NCBI RefSeq assembly: GCF_007896895.1
Contig: NZ_VOGW01000180.1
Location: 1-37,157 of the forward strand
Source: Streptomyces misionensis
Lineage (GTDB): Bacteria > Actinomycetota > Actinomycetes > Streptomycetales > Streptomycetaceae
Direction of reading: 5' to 3'
DNA: 37,157 nt
The translations under genes and the position numbers were made by a program. The notes under the pieces are model-generated. The model had not been told where the DNA came from, made no database searches, and saw only the letters and a program-made list of their open reading frames with translations. Within the stretch, counting starts at the first letter, position 1, and every line of letters starts with the position of its first letter. This document shows, in pieces, positions 34,621-37,157 of the stretch.

Positions 34621-36435
34621 TCAGGACGCCACCCTGCCGGTGTTCAGCCGGTGCAGCCGGGCGTACACGCCGTCGTGCTCCAGCAGCTCGCCGTGGGCGC
34701 CGTCCTCGATGACCCGGCCCCTATCGAGCACCACGATCCGGGTGGCGTCCCGGACGGTGAGCAGATTGTGCGAGATGACGACGGTGGTCCGCCCGGCCAT
34801 CAGCCGGCGCAGCGGCTCCATGATCCGCCGGCCCGACCCCGCGTCCAGCCCGGTGGTCGGCTCGTCCAGCAGCAGCACGGGCGCGTCCCTGACCATCGCG
34901 CGGGCGATGGCCAGCCGCTGGCACTGACCGCCGGACAGGGTGCGCCCGCGCTGGCCGACGAGCGTGTCGTACCCGTCCGGGAGCCGCTCGACGAACTCGT
35001 GGGCGTCCGCCGCCCGCGCCGCCGCCACGATCTCCGCCTCGGACGCGCCGGGGCGGCCGTAGGCGATGTTCTCCCGCACGGTGCCGTGGAAGACCAGGGT
35101 CTCCTGGAGCACCACCGCGACGCTCTCCCGTACGTCGGCCAGGCGCAGCTCGCGCAGATCGGTGCCGTCGAGCCGGACCGCGCCCCGGTCGGGGTCGTAG
35201 AAGCGCAACTGGAGCCTGGCGGCGGTGGACTTGCCGGCACCGCTCGCCCCGACCAGCGCCAGCGTCTCGCCGGGCGCCACCCGGAAGGAGACGTCCGCGA
35301 GGGCCCAGGGCGCGGTGCCGGGGTAACGGAACCAGACGCGGTCGAACTCCACCGAGCCGTGCGCCCGGCCGGTCGGGCGGGCGTCCGGACGCTCGGTGAC
35401 CTGGGGGCGCTGGTCCAGCAGCTCGATGATCCGCTCGGCCGACGCGGCGGCCGTGTAGAAGGTGGTGGCGAGCCCGGACAGCCCGCGCACCGGGCCGTAC
35501 ATCTTGCCGATCAGGGCGAGGAAGACCAGCAGCCCGCCGAGGGTGAGCCGCCCCTGGGACAGCTGCCAGGCGCCGAGGCCGAGGACCGCGAGCACTCCGG
35601 CCACCTCGATGACCTCCACGATCGGGCCGTAGACCGCCCGCACGCGGGTCGCGGCCAGCACCGCCCGCAGCCGGCCCGAGCCCTCCCGCTCGAAGCGGTG
35701 CGCTTCCCAGCCCTGCCGGTTGTACGCCTGCACCAGCGCGACATTGCCGAGCACCTCCTCGGCGATCGCGCTGAGCGAGCCGCCGCGCCGCCGGGTCTCC
35801 CGGGACGCCTCCTTGCTCAGCCGCGCGAAGTGCCGGGCGGCGGACCAGAACAGCGGCACGATGACCAGCGCGAGCAGGGTCAGGTCCCAGCTCAGGTAGA
35901 ACAGCAGGCCGAGGAAGACGGCCAGTTGGAGCACGTAGTACAGGGCGTCCGCCACGCCCGACAGCAGGAACGTCTCGACCGCGTCCACGTCGTCGGTGAC
36001 GCGGGACAGCACGTCGCCGAGCCGGCGGCGTTCGAAGAAGCCGAGGGACAGCCCTTGGACATGGCGGAAGACCGCGCAGCGCAGGGAGAGCAGGAAGCGT
36101 TCGCCGACCCAGGCGGAGGTCATCCGGTCGGCGAACCCGAGGACGCCCGCGCACACGATCAGCCCCAGGTAGGCCGGGGCGATCCACAGGAAGGGCCCCA
36201 GGTCCCGCGGGACCAGCACCTCGTCCACGACGGTCTTGAACAGCCACAGCTCCCCGGCGTCGACGGCCGGACCGGCCAGGCTGAACAGCAGGAGGGGCAC
36301 GAGCCAGCGGCGGCCGCCCCGGGTGTAGGGCCAGAACCGCCGGAACACCTCGCGCGGGGGGACCGCGGGCGCGGCCGCCACGACCGTGTCGGAGGTCTCG
36401 CCCACCGACAGCAGACGCCGCAGGACATGCGCCAT
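34621..36435 (-). CDS. ABC exporter, fused membrane and ATPase domains
   Basis: A 604-aa half-transporter that works as a dimer. Residues 1-340 form six membrane helices of the type 1 exporter fold (WLVPLLLFSLAGPAVDAGELWLF, FLWIAPAYLGLIVCAGVLGF, ALYYVLQLAVFLGLLFYLSWDLTLLALVIVPLF, VIEVAGVLAVLGLGAW). The ATPase domain follows: VEFDRVWFRYPGTAPWALADVSF, Walker A GASGAGKST, Q-loop VLQETLVFHGTV, signature LSGGQCQRLAIARA, Walker B VLLLDEPTTGLD and H-loop VISHN. No C39 peptidase domain is present, so it would not process a leader by itself. It stands 81 bp after a 66-aa His/Asp-rich peptide gene on the same strand, which makes that peptide, or a metal or lipid, a candidate substrate (inference). Confidence 0.93.
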   Translation of the reverse strand: MAHVLRRLLSVGETSDTVVAAAPAVPPREVFRRFWPYTRGGRRWLVPLLLFSLAGPAVDAGELWLFKTVVDEVLVPRDLGPFLWIAPAYLGLIVCAGVLGFADRMTSAWVGERFLLSLRCAVFRHVQGLSLGFFERRRLGDVLSRVTDDVDAVETFLLSGVADALYYVLQLAVFLGLLFYLSWDLTLLALVIVPLFWSAARHFARLSKEASRETRRRGGSLSAIAEEVLGNVALVQAYNRQGWEAHRFEREGSGRLRAVLAATRVRAVYGPIVEVIEVAGVLAVLGLGAWQLSQGRLTLGGLLVFLALIGKMYGPVRGLSGLATTFYTAAASAERIIELLDQRPQVTERPDARPTGRAHGSVEFDRVWFRYPGTAPWALADVSFRVAPGETLALVGASGAGKSTAARLQLRFYDPDRGAVRLDGTDLRELRLADVRESVAVVLQETLVFHGTVRENIAYGRPGASEAEIVAAARAADAHEFVERLPDGYDTLVGQRGRTLSGGQCQRLAIARAMVRDAPVLLLDEPTTGLDAGSGRRIMEPLRRLMAGRTTVVISHNLLTVRDATRIVVLDRGRVIEDGAHGELLEHDGVYARLHRLNTGRVAS

Positions 36436-36460
36436 GGGATGCGTTTCCTCGGGGTGCGGA

Positions 36461-36496
36461 CGGGCGGACCGGGACCTCCGTCCCCCGGCCCGCCCG
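36461..36496 (-). terminator. Strand-specific hairpin between peptide and exporter genes
   Basis: Arms 36461-36473 and 36484-36496 (13 bp, 10-base loop) pair completely in the - strand RNA, where the single imperfect position is G-U. On the + strand it would be an A-C mismatch. It lies 20 bases after the peptide stop and 26 bases before the exporter start, so it probably acts as a partial terminator or mRNA stabiliser that lowers exporter expression. Confidence 0.65.
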
Positions 36497-36516
36497 GCCT
36501 GTGTGGAGGTGGTCGG

Positions 36517-36717
36517 TCAGTAGCGTCCGAAGCGCTCGTCGTGCCGGTCGCCGTGGTCGTGACGGTCGAATTCGTCGCCCCGGTCGCGGCCGCGCCCGCG
36601 GTCTCCGCCGTGGTCGCCGCGGTCGCCGTGGTCGCCGTGGTCGCCGTGGTCTCCGCCGTGCCCGCCGCCGTGGCCGCCGTGGTCACGCAGCGGCAGCAGG
36701 CTGCTGAAGATTGCCAT
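36517..36717 (-). CDS. His/Asp/Gly-rich 66-aa peptide with three-residue Asp period
   Basis: ATG 36717 follows GGGAGGA with good spacing; an earlier in-frame ATG at 36744 lacks one. Residues 1-10 (MAIFSSLLPL) are a short hydrophobic head. Residues 11-60 contain 10 His and 13 Asp, with Gly and Arg filling the rest. Asp falls at every third position in two blocks (23-35 and 45-60), with HGD triplets in the first and DRH/DHG triplets in the second. The end is ERFGRY. No family is recognised. The composition fits binding of nickel, zinc, copper or iron, and the period suits an extended helix. Neighbours are an ApbE flavin transferase upstream and an ABC exporter downstream. Confidence 0.75.
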   Translation of the reverse strand: MAIFSSLLPLRDHGGHGGGHGGDHGDHGDHGDRGDHGGDRGRGRDRGDEFDRHDHGDRHDERFGRY

Positions 36718-36784
36718 AGGTTCCTCCCGGAGAATTCGCTTCACAGGGGATACGGCGCGGGACGGAACAGGGATGGCTTCCGCG

Positions 36785-36826
36785 GGAAAAATTTTCCTTT
36801 CAACCCCGGATATTCCTTTTCAACCC
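36785..36826 (-). promoter_or_regulatory. Repeats in the presumed promoter of the His/Asp-rich peptide
   Basis: Read on the - strand, two direct copies of GGGTTGAAA(A)GGAA (complements of 36813-36826 and 36794-36806) start 19-20 bases apart and are followed by the AT-rich palindrome GGAAAAATTTTCC (36785-36797). This is the most AT-rich stretch nearby and lies 68-109 bases before the peptide ATG. TTGAAA may be a -35 box. The palindrome could bind a metalloregulator, but it does not match one I can name with confidence. Confidence 0.5.
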
Positions 36827-37157
36827 AGATACCGGTCCATGCCCCCGGTGCGGAACACCTCCTCCCGCGCCGTGAGCAGCAGCGCCTCCACCCCGGGCAG
36901 CGACTCCAGCCAGGCGAGAGCCGCCCGCGAGCCCCGCGCGAACGCGGCCGTGGCCCAGCAGTCCGCCCAGGTCAGCCGGGGAGCCACCACGGTCGCCGAC
37001 ACCAGGTCGGTGTCCGCGGGCCGGCCCGTGCGCGGGTCCATGACGTGCGCGCCCCGCTCGGCCGTCCCCGACGTGGCGACGGACAGCTCGGCCGCCCCCG
37101 CCGACGAGACCACCGCTGCGAGCCCGCCGGCCCGCAGCGGGTCCGCCACGCCCACCC
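36820..37157 (-). CDS. ApbE-family FAD:protein FMN transferase, 5' end outside window
   Basis: The C-terminal 111 codons are present, and the frame is open to the window edge. Visible motifs are typical of the ApbE core: LSVATSGTAERGAHVMDPRTGRPADTDLVSATVVAPRLTWADCWATAAFARG, with the magnesium-binding acidic/Thr region near the SGTAERG turn and the D in TWADCWATAAF, then ALAWLESLPGVEALLLTAREEVFRTGGMDRYL. Known for the family: attachment of FMN from FAD to a Ser/Thr of secreted or membrane flavoproteins. No flavoprotein acceptor (FMN-binding domain) is visible in the window, so it should lie further upstream on this strand. The stop codon sits inside the repeat region before the His/Asp-rich peptide. 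Confidence 0.88.
   Translation of the reverse strand, partial: VGVADPLRAGGLAAVVSSAGAAELSVATSGTAERGAHVMDPRTGRPADTDLVSATVVAPRLTWADCWATAAFARGSRAALAWLESLPGVEALLLTAREEVFRTGGMDRYLG

Noticed and set aside
36600..36680. Tandem GTGGTCGCC-like DNA repeats
   Set aside because: They are explained by the coding of the HGD-type triplets in the 66-aa peptide on the - strand, not by a separate repeat element.
36785..36797. Zur- or iron-box identity for GGAAAAATTTTCC
   Set aside because: It has a 6-1-6 AT-centred dyad but lacks the TGA/TCA outer bases of Zur sites and the TTAGG pattern of iron boxes, so no regulator is assigned.

Overview
The window is high-GC DNA with the hallmarks of Streptomyces or a close actinomycete relative. 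It has GTG and TTG starts, GTGA/ATGA/TTGA stop-start overlaps, strong third-position G/C bias, terminators that are GC hairpins without U tracts, and an argCJBDR cluster. No rRNA, tRNA, CRISPR array, integrase or IS transposase was seen.

Layout. 1-3.5 kb: end of a secreted M1 metallopeptidase, a secreted GH25 muramidase and an unrecognised protein. 3.5-5.6 kb: two TetR regulators flanking a fusion scar, where an NmrA-like NAD(P)-binding gene and an FAD monooxygenase gene meet tail to tail, both without their 3' parts. The operators of both regulators can still be seen. 5.6-12.9 kb: accessory genes, including a 19-residue hydrophobic peptide, a PaaI-type thioesterase with a TTA codon, two lipoproteins, a sirtuin, an AI-2E-family membrane protein, a small membrane protein, a DUF2267 protein, an MgtC-family protein and a DUF1360-like protein.

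13.1-26.2 kb: a [NiFe]-hydrogenase locus that looks like the actinobacterial high-affinity type (group 1h). The + strand operon hoxX / maturation protease / hypB / hypF / hypC / hypD / hypE builds the Fe(CN)2CO centre, inserts nickel and trims the large subunit. It converges, at a 38-bp perfect palindrome, on a - strand operon: 75-codon gene, small subunit, large subunit, NifU-like protein, Cys-rich protein, 68-aa protein, small membrane protein, hypA. The small subunit has CxxD in place of the usual proximal-cluster CxxC and no Tat signal. The top of the - strand operon is cut off at a second fusion scar near 26.18 kb, where it abuts the C-terminal third of a YfhO-like membrane protein on the + strand. 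The original promoter of the structural operon therefore appears to be missing or replaced.

26.2-28.2 kb: the YfhO-like fragment, a GT2 glycosyltransferase and a GtrA-family flippase-like protein. 28.3-33.2 kb: the arginine operon argC-argJ-argB-argD-argR with a clear promoter overlapped by an ARG-box-like dyad. 33.2-34.6 kb: an ECF sigma factor and its zinc-binding anti-sigma factor. 34.6-37.2 kb, all on the - strand: the end of an ApbE flavin transferase, a 66-aa His/Asp/Gly-rich peptide with a strict three-residue Asp period, and an ABC exporter. A strand-specific hairpin separates peptide and exporter. This peptide-exporter-ApbE unit and the hydrogenase accessory block (NifU-like, Cys-rich, 68-aa and small membrane proteins) are the best candidates for under-described biology here.
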